From positions 5,631,259 to 5,695,258 of the forward strand of contig NC_043742.1 of NCBI RefSeq assembly GCF_004337985.1: DNA of 64,000 bases, read 5' to 3'. This DNA comes from Pyricularia pennisetigena. Its lineage: Eukaryota > Ascomycota > Sordariomycetes > Magnaporthales > Pyriculariaceae. The notes beneath the pieces are model-generated. The model ran no database searches. It was given only the letters and a program-made list of their open reading frames with translations, and was not told the DNA's origin. Position 1 is the stretch's first letter. Each line of letters opens with the position of its first letter. The position numbers were made by a program, and so were the translations under genes. Below, piece by piece: positions 49,082 to 62,890 of the stretch.

Positions 49082-50623
49082 CGAAAATTTAACATACCTG
49101 CAGGCTGTAAATTTGTTTATACCCAGCCGGTATTTAAATTCAAAAGAGAATAATAGTAAACCAATAGAATATAAAACTAAACTTATTATTAGGGGCTTTT
49201 TACATGTCGAAGGCCTAAATTATATCGAAACTTTTGTGTACACTAATATACCACTTACCTAGCGTATATCACTAGTTATAACTAATATACAAAATTGGGA
49301 AATAAAACAAATCGATTTGATCGGTGCGTCATTAAATAATAACTTTACCGACGTAAGTATATATTTGCAAATTCCAGACGGTTTTAACGAATAGGTTAAA
49401 TTTTGTAACTTTACCACCGTTGAATTTTTAGTGGAAATGGGCTATAACCCAAAAAACTGCAGGTTATATAATTGGAAGCAGCGTTATACGGTTTGAAATA
49501 GGGTTTAATTCAATGGTAAAACAAGTTAAAACCCCTGTTTTATAAAAAAGGTTTTAAGCCGTTAATCTTGAATCCCGCTGTTTTTTATAACGTTAAATCC
49601 AAATATTTTATCGTTATTTTTGTGGACGACGACCTGCAAATAGGTCCTAAATTGTAATATATTTAGGACTTAAAAGCCCGTTTTAATAAAGTATATGCGT
49701 TGGAAAACAGGGGTTTTGCAACCTATTTTTTAGGCGTTTAAATTATAAAGGATAAATTTAACCGCTTATTTTGGCTCCCTTAAAATTAGTATATAAAGTT
49801 AGTATGAGCAACGTTCGGATTAATTAATTGCAAATTTAAATTCGTTCCTTTACAACCGGGTACGCTAAAATATAGCGGGGGTAAACCCGTAAATGCGTTG
49901 GAAATTAAATTATTATAACGTACTATCGGTACCTTTATGTATTTAATACTATTAACCCGCTCGGATATCGGTTTTCCGTTTAATAGCTTTTACGGTTTTT
50001 AACAAAAATTATTATAATCCATTTGACGGCAGTTGAAAGTTTATTACGTTATTTAACGGGTGTTAAATCCTTATTTATTTATTACAGAAAGAAACTATTT
50101 AAAGCTAAATCACCAGCCAATTTTTTCTAGGGGGTTCCAAATCCTTCAATTACTGGGTTTTAATAATAGCGATTTCACCGTGGCTAGCGAAAACTTAAAA
50201 TCCATTTATAGATATTTGTATACCTTATTTGGGGGCCTTATAACGTTGAAATGCAAAAAGGCTAGTATTTCAGCGTTGAAAATTCCAAAAACCGGAACCT
50301 ATGCCTTAGCGGAAACCCTGCGTAACGTAGCATGGTTTAAAAACCTATTTATCAAAATAAAACTATTTACAAAAGGTTTTATTGCAATATCTGGAAATGA
50401 TATAGGTTTTATAACTAACGCATATAACCCTACGTACCACCAACGTATTAGATATACGTTATTGAAATTTCATTACGTACGGGAATTAGTTACAAAAGGA
50501 TTAATAACCGTAAAATACCTGGAACTTGAATCCATACCCGCTAATAGCCGAATAAAGCCCCTACCGCTTCCAATTTACAAGGTCTTTTTAAAGCTTATAG
50601 GGCTTGAACCCTTGAAGGTTTAA
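49082..50623 (+). pseudogene. Copia-A RT and RNase H, plus strand (broken)
   Basis: The plus strand reads RGFLHVEGLNYIETF, NWEIKQIDLIGASLN and YLQIPDGFNE (RT), then a frame-broken catalytic region near 49,600. RNase H is open from 50060 to 50623: LLGFNNSDFTVASENLKSIY, LFGGLITLKCKKAS, NPTYHQRIRY and YVRELVTKGLI, ending LKLIGLEPLKV. This is the best preserved Copia-A RNase H in the window. Gag, protease and integrase are missing to the left. 50624-51170 is its 3' untranslated region with a purine run before the LTR. Confidence 0.85.
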
Positions 50624-51170
50624 CTTTTACCTATTAAGTTTTATAGCATTTAACTAATTCGTCAATTAATGATAACCCATTATATTTTTTTGGTTACAAA
50701 TATTGGATTTTAATTAGTCTAATGCCGACCGTATGACCCGAATTAGGCATATACAAGTTAATTAATAAGCAATTTATACCGACATTCTACCCAAAATTAA
50801 ATTGAAACTGAAAAAGCTCGTGTTTTGGGCGATTTGCGTATTCGAAACACCTTGTATAATGTATTTAATTTTGAGAATTACTAAGGAATGGCCAAATTAG
50901 CTACTTGGTTTAATAATGAATTCCGTGGGCTAATAATATGCAAATCGGGGGTTCGAATCCGGGCGTGATTACAATTTTGGGGGTTTTTTCTAATTCAGGG
51001 GTTCGTCCATTTCGGGGGTTATAGGTCGGTATAAATAGTTTAATCATCCAAAGGGTTTATATCGGGAATTTGAATTTGGTTAGGACATAAAAGGGATCTT
51101 TTTTCAAGGTTTTAATTTTTTGTATATATTTTTCTTTTCCGACTTCATATAAATAATAGCAAAAAAGGGG

Positions 51171-51682
51171 TGTCAATTATATGCGTTACTTTACATGTAA
51201 TGGGCGCACTTTTATTTGTATATAGATTATAATAAATAATACCGAAATGGGGCTATCGGGGTTGTCAGATTTTCCGTTATAATTTGCGTTGCAGGAATTG
51301 CAATTTAAAGGGTTAGCGAATGGGGTTTACCCTATATCAGGTTAAAATTTTCCCCAAATTAGCAAATTAGTGCGAACCCAAAAATGGTTTATATGGAAAT
51401 AAGGGTATTTTTTCAACAACGTATATAAAATAATTTTTCGGAAAATCGTGTGCGGCACCGGAACGTTTTCCGGGGTGCGGACCCTCACTTCGATGTCGGA
51501 AAATATGTAAGGGAAATAAAGCAAAATCTCCCCCACCAATGAATTTAAGTTACTAATCCCAAAATTAGTGCATTAATTTAGTGCATTTAAACCCTGTAAT
51601 TACAGGTCTTTATAGCGCAACTAGCGCCACGCCGCATTTACGCTAATGCCTATACCCCTGTTAGTAACCCATATTATTAACA
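51171..51682 (+). repeat. Copia-A LTR (3' LTR of plus copy)
   Basis: TGTCAATTATATGCG to CATATTATTAACA, 512 bases; shorter than the others because about 50 bases are missing in the region normally reading CCGGGTTTAACACCC. MULE interior follows at once, so this Copia-A copy had inserted into a MULE. Confidence 0.85.
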
Positions 51683-52476
51683 ACAACCGCTTTAATTATT
51701 TTTTTATATAAAGGAATGTTAAATTTTTGTTTTTTTAGTTTTTGCTTTATAGCAATAAAGAAAATCAGAAAGAAAGTTGAAAAACACCTATATATAAATC
51801 TCAAAAAAATCGATATGTTAAAGTTCTTTTTCATTTTGCCAATATTCTCGTAAATAATTTAGTCTCTTAATGAATTATAAATTAATCTAAAACTATTAAA
51901 AAAATTTATTTTACACGATAAATGTATGCATTCTATGATTTGAAGTCCGTTAAACTATAAATATCATAATTCAGCTTTAATTTAATATTTTATACTATTA
52001 TTCAAAATAATAATTCAATATTATAAAAACTTACAAATTTTACTAAATATTCAAGCAATTTTCCAAATAAATTCATTATTAAAACGCGGTTTTAAATTAA
52101 AATATCACCAAATTTCAATTAAATGAACATAAGTTACCTCATATTTTTATGACTTTTATTTAAGTTTTCATCCGAATGTTCAATTACATATTTTGGTCAC
52201 ACCAAGGTTCTGCTGTTATAATGCGAATATAATATATATACCCACTATAAACGGCGAAATGCGACAAATTGTCCTTAAAGTCAAGCAATGGTTATTGGCG
52301 ATATTGCAGCATCAAACATATTATTAATAGTACCGACATAAACGGCGAAATATTACAAATTATATTTAAATTAAAACGAACGCGATATTTTCGGCCAATG
52401 CCATTAGTCGAAAAACCATATGGCCAAAAGGTATATGGAACGTTCGGTCTCCACTGCAAAGCAGGTGGGTTTAATC
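51683..52476 (-). mobile_element. MULE right half, truncated
   Basis: AT-rich MULE interior leading into the end with the GGGGGGTCTAG block; the terminal dozen bases (GAGCACTGAGACTA) are missing and it meets another MULE end. No gene. Confidence 0.7.
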
Positions 52477-53079
52477 TAATCCAAGGGCTCATCCCTAAAG
52501 CCCAAAGCTCCACAATTAATCCATTCCGTTCCCTTCGCTCCATTTCGTGGTTTGATTACGGTTTTGCGATGTACTTGTAAATCCATCCAAAAAAACGTTT
52601 TGGTTTAGGTTTGAGGAAAATTTGTCGATTTTCGCCGTTTATGGCGGTATTTTTAGCTTTTTTCGACCAAAACTCCTTTATTATTCTATAACCACTCACA
52701 ATATTGAAAAAAGGAAATATAGTTGAAATTAGCGTTTGATACCGCTATTAGCAGCGATTTAATTTACTTTTTTATCTACTACAATGGCCGAATTCGGTAC
52801 CACCTGCCCTTAATCCGTTTATAGCGGTACTGTTTTTTCGATTTTCTTTCGATTTTTTACTTTTTTCAATATTATTTTCAATTTTTAAAAGCTCTATAAT
52901 TTTTACACGTGGAGGGTCGTATATATATATTTACCGCTACGTTAAATTTTGGCTCAAACCCGGATTATATAAGCCATTAAATTAGCGGATAGGTAAAATA
53001 AACACACTTTTATATATAATTTACAATTGAAATTCGTTTATATTTTTACCAATTTAAACGATAAAATGATTAAAATCAC
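52477..53079 (+). mobile_element. MULE left part, truncated
   Basis: Starts with a mutated second-type end (TAATCCAAGGGCTCATCC), then follows the family through the CACGTGGAGGGTCG block (about 52910) and stops within the internal duplication at 53079, where another MULE end starts. Confidence 0.7.
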
Positions 53080-53276
53080 TAGTCTCAGTGCTCAGACTAG
53101 ACCCCCCTGCTTCGCAATAGGGACCGAACGCTCCATATACCTTTTAGCCACATGGTTTTTCAACCAATTACATTGGCCGAAAAAATCGCGCTCGTTTTAG
53201 TTTAAAAACATTTTGTCGCATTTCGCCGTTTATAGCGGTACCCCCAACAAAATACCCAATACTGCGATATCGCCAA
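53080..53276 (+). mobile_element. MULE end remnant
   Basis: First-type end TAGTCTCAGTGCTCAG with the GACCCCCCTGCTTCG block and one CGCCGTTTATAGCGG subrepeat; one subrepeat fewer than at 1202. Sequence leaves the family near 53276. The 115 bases to 53392 hold no gene I can see. Confidence 0.7.
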
Positions 53277-53392
53277 CCACCATTCCCCCCGATACACAAA
53301 AAAACAAAAAATCTTTACCATTATACTATCTATTTATTTATATTAACTTTTATTCGATATACTATTAAACCAAATAAAACCCGAATTTAATA

Positions 53393-54467
53393 ATGGAAAA
53401 CACATTTCCAATAATATTAATAAATATACCCGAAAAAATATTCCCATCCGCGTAATTTGCAACCCAATATTTTACGTCCGATTTAATTTTATTATTTCCA
53501 TCGATATCGCAATTATTTTCGTTTTTATCGCTATCCCAATGATTATTACCCAATCCTATATTCGAAAATTAATGGGAATTTAAACCATTTTTAATCGATT
53601 AAAAGCAATTACCGAAAAAATCCGAATCCGAAACGGAAATAAACCCCGAAACCAAATTTATTCGCGATATTACCAAATTTTGGCGTAACCGTTACCGACG
53701 TACCAATTTTACGCAATTTATCCACGTTTAAATAATAACGGCAAATTTTTACGAAATTACCCAACCTACCCCATCGCGAATATTTTCTTTAAAAAAATTA
53801 TTACGAAACTTTTAAATCCGAAAACGTTTACGCGCCAATGGGGTCGAATACCGTTTTAATAATAAATTTCCTGCGCCTATTGAAACCGACTTTTTGCGCA
53901 GGGAATTGCAGCAATTAATATAATATTTACGTTTTTTTAACCGGTTCGAACCCACAAATTTCCAATTTTCGGGAATAAAAAATTATTCCGCCAAAAACGT
54001 AAACGATATAAATTGGTTTAAACAGGTATTCGATACGTCCACCTAGGAAATCCCGTCCAAAACGCTAATATTATACAAATTTATATTTTTATTATTATTA
54101 TATTCCCGGGGCCACCGCCCGTTTTATCCATCGTTACAAATTTCGAACGTGGTATACCTGGAATTAAATACCTTTTTAAAAACCATAAACCCCCCAACGT
54201 TAAAAAACCAACGCGTTATATTAATATTGGCGATTTTAACCCACGGATATTCCCCCCAAAAAAACAATTATTTATTACGCGTATTTGTATTATATTTTAT
54301 AAATTATAAAATTCCACGACGTATTATAAATACATTATCCGGGTTTGGAATAAATTTATTTTATAAAATTATTAAACGGTAAATTTAACAATTTGTCGCC
54401 GTTACCCGAGTACGTTATTAGCAATATTTATATTTATATTTAGTTTTTACCGCGAATAGTAATACTA

Positions 54468-54503
<36 letters not shown>

Positions 54504-56130
54504 TGTAAAAAATTCAAAAAAAATCGCTCGTAACCCAATACTATTTTTCGTATATAATGATTTCAACTTTCTGGACAAGGTACAGGATTTTGGATATGGA
54601 AGACGTAACCGAATGCAAAATTTGATATTGTGTTTCCTTACATTAACGCCAGGATTTAAACGATATACGTAATCCCAATAGTACGCCACCGTACTTTTCC
54701 GCAAAAAATGGTTATAAACGCCCGTTTTTTTACAATATCCGGACATTTATTACGAAAACGCCAAATATTATATAATATACCAAACTTATAACTTTTTATA
54801 CCCCAACCGCCCACATACGCCTAAAATAATCCCACAATACCCTACCTTCGCACAAATTACATTAATCTCCTATTTTATCCAAACCCCCGCCATTACCGAA
54901 AACGAAAAGGAATACGTAGGAATTATCCAAATCCACGAAATCCTTTTTAAACGTTTTTTAAACCTATTACCCGATTATTTCGACTATTTTTCCGTCCTAT
55001 TCCTCGTTTATAAGGATTAAAAAATAACGTTATATATCAGTATTATTTAGGGAATTTATATCGAATTATCCCACCCTTTTAATAAGAAATAATAAATATT
55101 ACCCGTACCAGCGTTTTTTCATATCGAATTCAATTTTATTAACCAATTATAATAATATTACGCCTTTATTATATTTATAAATATAATAGGGTTAGGGAAA
55201 TATAATCAATTTTAAAAAAATAAAAAGGAGTTTTACCACGTTTTACGGCTTTTACGAAATGCATTCCGGTCCCGCATTTTATATATTATAATTGCTATTT
55301 TAATCCAAAACGGATTATTAAATAGGGACTAAATTTTTAAAAACGCTTTGGAAAAAGTTTTCACCGATATATTATATAATATATATATTTCCGTGGTAAA
55401 CCGTATTTATATTAACATATTCGCTGGTTATATTAACGGTTTAATAGGTATTGGATTATGGGATATAAAACCCAAAATTAATATCGTTTTCCGCACGCAA
55501 CGCCGTTATTTGCAAATAATTAATTTTTTATAAATAATAATAAACGGGTTCCACTAAGGAAATTACGGCGTATTGGAAATTATAATACCGCAATTGGTCC
55601 TATTTTTTTACGGTTGCAAAACAAAAAACTATAGCCCTAAAATGCTATGTTTAATTTGGTTATTACAATTAAAAATTACAAATTAATTGTTACGTACCGG
55701 GATTTTAAAATTAGCGTTCGTAAAATATACCACGGCCGGGAATGAATTTAAACAGGCAAACCTAATAATTAAATATATTAATAAAGGTTTTATTATAAAT
55801 ATTAAAAATAACCGCAATTCCACGTACGATTTGCGAAAAATATTCCTAAATTGTGCAGCGATGGGGTTAACCGCAATTACGGTGCGCAAAATATTGAAAA
55901 ATATCGCCCGTATACGCCTTAATAGCAAATACCATATAATATAAACCAACCAAAATATAATCCATTATACGTATTTATTATTCCAAAATGGTTGGGGCAA
56001 CGAAAAAACCGAGGTATTACCCAATTTCGTTTTCGACGGCCCTAATTTATTATACCTGGGTTTGAAAAACTAATAGGCGATAAATTGGAGGTATTTAATT
56101 AAAAAATCGTACGCCCCAATAATTTGCTAT
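53393..56130 (+). pseudogene. Decayed gene, DUF6589-like (tentative)
   Basis: From ATG at 53393 one frame stays readable to 54382 with about eight stops: ETKFIRDITKFWRNRYRR, NGVEYRFNNKFPAPIETDFL, LYSRGHRPFYPSLQISNVVY and RRIINTLSGFGINLFYK. After a gap of about 130 bases containing a TA repeat, probably an intron, it resumes in another frame with FVYNDFNFLDKVQDFGYG, then CFLTLTPGF, FKRFLNLLPDYFDYF, then 55348-55533 and 55687-55944 (STYDLRKIFLNCAAMGL, SKYHII). The YDNFNF-like motif followed by long helical segments recalls DUF6589 proteins, a poorly known fungal family found in repeats. This is recalled, not searched. The complete protein would be about 850-900 residues. Confidence 0.5.
54471..54499. 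repeat. TA dinucleotide repeat
   Basis: An uninterrupted run of TA steps inside the probable intron of the decayed gene at 53393-56130. Confidence 0.85.
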
Positions 56131-56741
56131 TGTAGGCAAATATTAAAAAAATAAAAACAAATCCAAAAAAGGGATATAACCGGATAAACGGTTTAAATAT
56201 TAATGGTATAATTACCACCGAAGGAAATTTGCTGGACGGAATATACGAAAAATCCGACGAAAAAGGCGTATAAAATTTAAAATAATAAAAAATAAATTAC
56301 GCAAACCAAAACGGGTAAAAGCGAAAATCGTTCCATTATAAAAAGGAGTTAATAAACGAATAGCGGTAACTTTACCCGCGAATAACGGAGGTAAAACAGC
56401 GTCCGTAAAACCAGTAAATATTAACAAATAAATACCAATTATAAATTTAGTTTAAAATAAAAAACGAAATATAATTTCCTCCAAAATCCTCCGTATAAAT
56501 AACCCGTTTCCTATCCATTTTCCTTACCCAAATAAATTATATCCTTTATCCACCGCCAATTATAAATCCAGCAAAAAAAATTTTGGTAATAACCGTTATT
56601 ATAATACCCTATTAATTACGAATAATAAATCCATTAAACCGGATCCCAATGGTAATAATTATTACAATATTACATATATAAAACCCCTAATTTTTTAGTA
56701 CCAAACCCCAAAAAAAAGCAAAATAAAAAAACCCAAACCGA
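56131..56741. other. Gap between convergent decayed genes
   Basis: The plus-strand gene ends to the left and the minus-strand helicase ends to the right, so the two meet tail to tail. Plus-strand reading gives a Lys/Arg-rich stretch to about 56,430 that may be the tail of the first gene. Nothing else is recognised. Confidence 0.4.
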
Positions 56742-59700
56742 TTAAAAAAAACGAAAACGCTTAATAGCGTTAAATATTTTTTTAAAAATGGGTTTATTAG
56801 CGCTACGCCTTTTTTTCCGAACTGGGTTCGCGGTAGACGATCCAGGGACCGAATCGTCCTCCTCTTCATCCTTTTTTAAAATGGGTATATAGGGTTTTTT
56901 TAACGAATCGAATATAAATTTATCGTAATTAAAGCTAAAATCGATAAATAAAAAAACGGAATAACGACCGTTAAAAGGTCGGCGTTATTATTACCAAAAA
57001 TACCTTTTTTAAACGGTTTATTGGTTTCCCGGCGTTTAATAACCCAGGAATTAAAATCCCTTATTGGGGCCCCAATAACCCGCGCGGTCGCGGTTTCGTC
57101 GTAAAATCCATCGCTGTTTTTAATCCATTTTATTAATTTAACTATAAACCCATAATTTATAATGGTAAAATCGACATAAGGCAAATGTGTACAAATAATA
57201 TAATTAATAAACGAATTACGGCCACCATTTTATTCCTGGTATTAATAATTAATATAAATTGGACCCAACGTTAAAATAAAAATTAACGTTTTTTCGACCA
57301 AATCCTGTTCGTTAAACTGTTTAAAAATATTTAATACGAACATTAAAACCAGGCGAAAATAAAATTCGCCTATACGGCGCGTCCTATTAAAACAAAAAAT
57401 ATTAAAATATTGGGGGGGTTTTGTTATCCAAGCGAAATAATTAAAAGGTTAGGAAAATATAATTATTATTACCTTATACGCCAAAAATTGTTTAACAATT
57501 GGAGATTGGATAGTTTTGGGGAAACGTATGCGCGTAATATATTTAAATAACATTTATTATATATTAGCAACGGCCGGAATAGTAGAAGAAGGGGAATTAA
57601 TTTTCCGGAATATGCGAGTTTTTACCCAATCGAAAAGGGTATTTCGCATTTCGAAAATGCGCCAAATAACAGGTTTGTTTTAACCCAACCGAATCAAACG
57701 ATTATAAATTTGTAATTATATATTAACGTTCCATATTAAAGGGATAATAATACCAGTGTAACAATTGGGATACAAATTAAAACCAGCGCTGGAAATGTTA
57801 ATATTTAGGATATAAATGTTAAAACTTGGAGCTGGAATCGGTGAAATCGGAAACGGTTTTATCGCGTTCGGTTTGGGACAGGTTTAATCGGATAATAGCC
57901 ACACTGAAACTGGGTTTTTCCAAAATAAACGGAATAGAACTAAAACAGTTAACAGGTATATTAAAAATTGTAATAATTATTACAAAAATGGAGAAATAAT
58001 AACTATTGTAACAATTGTTACAATAACTGGGGGAAGGAAAAAAATTGTAATAACTGTCACCATATAGCCAATTTACGCTTAAATCCAAGGATTGGGGGTT
58101 ATAACTAAGACGCGTTAACCCTTTTTTTTCCTTTATGCAAATTTCGACCACGCGGGCAATAAATGGCGATTCGTTTAATATAAAATGGATTATTTTAACC
58201 CTGCCCGACGGAGGTAACGTTTTAGGATTAATACAAATTTTCGAGTAAACCCAATTAAAAAAACCGTCGCCGCTATATTAAATTAAAACGTCCACAATTA
58301 CCGATCCAAAACGGGTTTTTCCTTCCTATAAGCCTTTTTTAAAACTTTATCGGACGTTGCGGTATTTAACTTTAAAATCCACTTTTTTTAACGCCAGCAT
58401 TTTACCCAATTCCGCCGAATTAACATCCCGAGGATCGTCCTCGGCGTGGATTATTAATTAAAAAAGGTAATTAATTACCAAAAACTGCAATAAACGGATA
58501 AAACTTATATTAAAAAAAACCGAAATTTGGCGGTTACCAGCTATAATATCCGTATTAATGGGAATTTTTAATGGAACGGGATTATTATCGTCGGTATTTT
58601 CGCCCACGAATGCGGTAATAATATTTTTGAAAATTGTTTCGGTATTCGTTGTAACGTTTTCGAAACGGTGGCCAAATTGGAGCTTTTTAATAATAATATT
58701 ATAAAACGGGATGCGTTTACGGGGATAAATAATTATACCGTTGGGTAAAATAAACCCGGTATCCATACCCCTGCGTACCGTAAATACGCCCGTATATTTA
58801 AAAATTATTAACGACTTTTCGTTTAATATGGTGGTAGGAATTATAAAATTTAAAATTCGAAGGTAAAACAGCTACCATTTCCAACCCATCGATTCGAATT
58901 TTTGTAAAAAGGTTTTAATATTTTTATCGATATTAAAAACGACGAAATAACCATTATTTTCCCAAATACAATCGACCGTAAATAGATTTTCCTAAAATAA
59001 ACCTTTAGGTCGGGCGAAAGGGATTACAGTTTTATCCCAAATTAGGGTATTAAAGCCACTAATATCCCTAATTTTATTAATAATTGGTATAATAATGGTT
59101 ATAGCCCAATTAATGTAAAAGATAAAACGAAATGCGCGGTATATTATCGATTCGCGGCAACGGAAATATTAAATTTCGTTTCCAATTATACGTTAAAAAA
59201 AAGTACCGAATGGTAAATATATAACCAAACGCCCGATATTTTTGGTGTTTTCACCCGTGGAAAAATCGGCCCTCCGACCGTTTTTGCGTTAACGGTTCCT
59301 AACATAATTATTTAATTTAAACAAATATATTAATATAACGAAATTATAATAATTGTTACAAAAAAACATTTATTAAATATTATTTTTAATATCGGAATTA
59401 TCGTCGAAATTATCGACGTCGGGGGGGCGCTGCTAAGGATTGGAACCGATAACTTTATTTATACATTATAAATTAAACACTTTTTCCGCGTTATAAATTT
59501 CGTCCAACTGTTAAATTTTTCTGATTAGGAATATCGAATAAAATATAATAATAATTGTACCCGCAAATTTGGGATTAGATTTGCGGGCCGCGAATTTGGT
59601 TAAAATATCGTAAAATTGCGCCTAAATAAAAATAGCAACCGTTCGCGGGGTATCGGTAACGTATATTTCGGTTAAATTATAATAGCATTTAACGTCGAAA

Positions 59701-59959
59701 GTTGGAAAATTGGTTATTATTTTTTTAAATGTTTGCGAAATAAGGTTGGCCGGGACGAAAATTAAAATGGGAAAATATCCGTCGGTATTTTGGATAAATC
59801 GGTCGTATTAATAACGGATATATTATATATAAATCGCCGTAAAATAGGTAATTGTTTTTCCTATATTTATTTCATTAATTAATAACCAATTTTTAAAAAC
59901 TAATTACTCCAATTTTAATAGGGTGTGGGTATTTAAACCGAAAAAAAAATTAATTTAAC

Positions 59960-60090
59960 AAAAACAAAAATTACAATAATAATTACAAATATAAGGGTGG
60001 GATTGTAATAATAATTACAAAAATAGGGGCAGGATTGTAATAATAATTTAAAAAAATAGGGGTAAAAATGTAACGATAATTACAATTATT
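59960..60090. repeat. Tandem repeat of about 34 bp with palindromes
   Basis: About four units of the form GGATTGTAATAATAATTACAAAAATAGGG, each containing the TGTAATAAT/ATTACA palindrome, in a non-coding gap just upstream (in gene sense) of the helicase Walker A box. The gap may be an intron, but no clean 3' AG is visible. Confidence 0.6.
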
Positions 60091-62330
60091 AAGGATAATG
60101 TATATATAATTTACTAACCAATTAATAAGGTAATTAATAGCGATTAAAAGGAGTATTAAATATATCCCAGTTAAACCAGAAATATTTGCCTTTGATTTTT
60201 TTGTATTTAAAACCGATTTTATTATCGGTATTTAAACCGTCGACAGGCAAAATGTTTTAAAAAAAGCGCAATTTTTTTATAATAGTTTAAATCGCGTCCG
60301 AATTAAAAAAATAACCAATCCAGGGATAATTTTTAATTAAAATGGAAAATCGCGCATAATATACCAAAAAAACCGTTAGGATTTTTTCGCGGGCGTCCTC
60401 GAAAATTTCCTTTTTCACGCGGTCCATATTAATAAATTGATCGGCGATAATGGATTGGGTTTGCATAAAATTGAAAAAATCGTTTTATTGGTCGTCGCCA
60501 AAAGATTTGGGATAAAATTCGATCATTTGTATTTTAAATTTGGTAAAAATGAGATAATGGAACCGCCTTTCGTCGTATAAATTAATGAAAATATTTTTAA
60601 ATATTAACAAATTCAATAGGTGCATTTAAATTTAATTTGCACGCTTTTTTTTCTTTTTTAACCGTCCGACCTTAATAGGTCTAAAACGGGACCAGGTATC
60701 GACAACGAATATTATTATCGTCCTATTGTAACAAACGCGGTTAAAACCAAATAAATTGGCGACGTCGATGGTTTGGTTGGTTCGCGAACGGGTAACCAAA
60801 CGATATTAAAACTGCATTAAATGCAAATTATTTAAAACGATAACGTTATCGGCGATAATTATATAATCGGCGATAGTAAATAAGGTGGAGGATTGGTCGA
60901 TATTAAATTTAAAAGAATTGCGGCAATTTCCACTAAAATCGCTAAAACTTTTTTTATTTCCAATAACGATTTTTCCTTACCGGCGAAAAACAAAATAAAG
61001 GATTTGGTAGCAAATTTTAAACCAATCGTCGATATAATAACCGTTATATATATATAATCCAGGGTTAGCGGTTTTAAATTTTAAATCGCTGTTTTTAAAA
61101 TTAGGTCCGGTAATTATTATCCGCAGGTAAATTAATATCGTGGCGAAAATTGTGGAAATTATAACCGGTTTAAATTTGTTTGCGAATAGTTTTAACCCGG
61201 GGAAATTAATATCGTTTTAACGGATAAAAGGGGGGATAAAGGGTAGGCGACGCCGATTTGCCAAATTATCGAAAATAGGTTTAATACCCCTATCGTTAAA
61301 TATATCCGGTACGGAGGCCAAAATCTTTTATTAAACGGGTATTTTATTGCCTTTAATTTATTTACCGGGATTGCCTGTTTTAAAATAAATTAAAAACCCG
61401 AATACGTCGGCGATTAAAAATAAATTAACTAATAATTAAAATTATACCCGTTATTATAAAATATATAAAAAAGTAAAAACCAAATTGTAATAATTATTAC
61501 ATTATAGCAATAATTATTTAATATTACCGCAAAAAATCGTAACAATTATTATAATATAGTGAATAACAGGATATATTAATGCAGGGATTATAACAATTAT
61601 CGCAATCCAATAAAAAAAAATATTAACCTGTTATATTAATATATTATATTAAAGCATTTATCGTTTCGTAACCAAATACGACCATTACCTCATTTATATT
61701 CGACGAATTACTATTAAAATGGTATACCAAAATTTGGTTATTAACGCGTGCTTTTGCTGCGGCGACGCTAATAACGGACTAAAAACGTTTAAAGGTTTGG
61801 GCGATTAGGGTTTCGTTCGTATTACGGAAAATATTATTTCCGCGACCGAACCAGGCGGGCGGGTTAATATTATTATTAATTTTAAAATAGTTAATATAAC
61901 TTAAATGGGGCATAATACGAACCATTTTAGCAATATTTATATTCCCTACCCTGCGCCAAATTGTAATAATTATCGCCAATACGGATTAGTTTTTACCCAA
62001 TTAAAAATCCTTCCATAACGGGACAGGTAAACGATCCAGGAAATCCGTATTTTTATACGATTAAAAATAATATTCGGGTTATACGAAATTTATTAATCCA
62101 TTATTTAACGTCGAATTAAATTTAAATTACGTCCGCGATACCGAAATAAAATTAATTTTAATTAACCGAACGGTGGTAGTTTTATATATACGGGGTACGG
62201 GCGGCCTATTTAATAACGCGGGTACCGGGTTAATAATAATTTCCGGTTATAATGCAAAAAACCGGTTTTTGGGGTTTTTTGGTAACGGGGATAATTCGTT
62301 GGCAAATGGTTTAAAAAATACCAAGGGAAT

Positions 62331-62630
62331 TTACAATTGGCGGTTATCCAAATCCGGGGCAAATTCGTTATAATTATCGTCGATATTAATATTACTATCG
62401 TTTTTATTGGCGGACGCGGGGGTAGGTTGGTTATCGTTTTCGCCCATATAAATATCGTCGTTATTATAATCGACGGGGGCGGGGGTAAATTCGTTATCGC
62501 CGGCGTTTATATCGGTATTATTTCCATTTTTATCGACAGGGGCGGGGGTAAATTTATTATCGCCGGAATCCATATCGGTATTATTTTAATTATTATTATT
62601 ATTATTAGGAATAAAGGGAAAATTTAAAGG
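62331..62630 (-). repeat. Repeats in the helicase N-terminal region
   Basis: Degenerate units of about 60-65 bases encode GDNEFTPAPVD plus an Asp/Asn-rich spacer, three to four times, beside an (AAT)n run encoding poly-Asn. Open on the minus strand. The plus-strand frame over the same bases is a shadow. Low-complexity acidic linkers like this are common in nuclear proteins. Confidence 0.6.
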
Positions 62631-62890
62631 GATTCCGGTTATATCCGAATATTTTTGTAATATAAAACGGTCCAACCGAGTAAAATTTAATTCCAAAATA
62701 ATTGCAATATCCGCGTCGTAATTTTCCAAATCCTTAAAATATTGGTTTATTTTTTTTATCCGCGCTCCTTTTTATAATATGGTCATTAGGTTGGCAGGTA
62801 ATTTAATATTATTGGGTATATATCCCAACGTAAATTTAATGGTAATTTGGGCGGAAACTTTACCTTTTTGGCGTTTTTTGGGAACTAAAG

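Larger units (their letters stand above)
56742..62890 (-). pseudogene. SNF2-family helicase (broken, large)
   Basis: Minus-strand reading from about 62,890 gives QKGKVSAQITIKFTLGYIPN, an acidic repeat region with GDN(E/K)FTPAPVD units (62331-62573), then about 700 decayed residues. The ATPase core follows: KNWLLINEINIGKTITYF, a Walker A box (GKT codons at 59853-59861) in the SNF2 context DEMGxGKT; then LIFVPANLISQTF (motif Ia-like); IIAGNRQISVFFN; helicase-C IRLNLSQTERDKTVSDF (about 57,850) and NISSAGFNLYP, PLIWNVNI and QIYNRLIRLG (motifs V-VI, about 57,700). The C-terminus has DEEEDDSVPG and NPVRKKRRSANKP, an acidic patch and a likely nuclear signal, stopping at 56742. A frameshift lies near 56,950. 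Gaps with GT...AG borders, for example about 57,950-58,057, look like introns. It would use ATP to move along DNA. Confidence 0.75.

Noticed and set aside
54471..54499. Telomeric or centromeric tract
   Set aside because: It is only a short TA microsatellite inside a decayed gene; no TTAGGG-type repeat is seen in the window.
59960..60090. CRISPR-like array
   Set aside because: Units are adjacent palindromic tandem repeats without unique spacers, and the organism is a fungus.
62337..62627. 96-codon plus-strand frame rich in Gly, Ile and Val
   Set aside because: It is the mirror of the minus-strand acidic repeat region of the helicase, whose frame continues in both directions as coding sequence.
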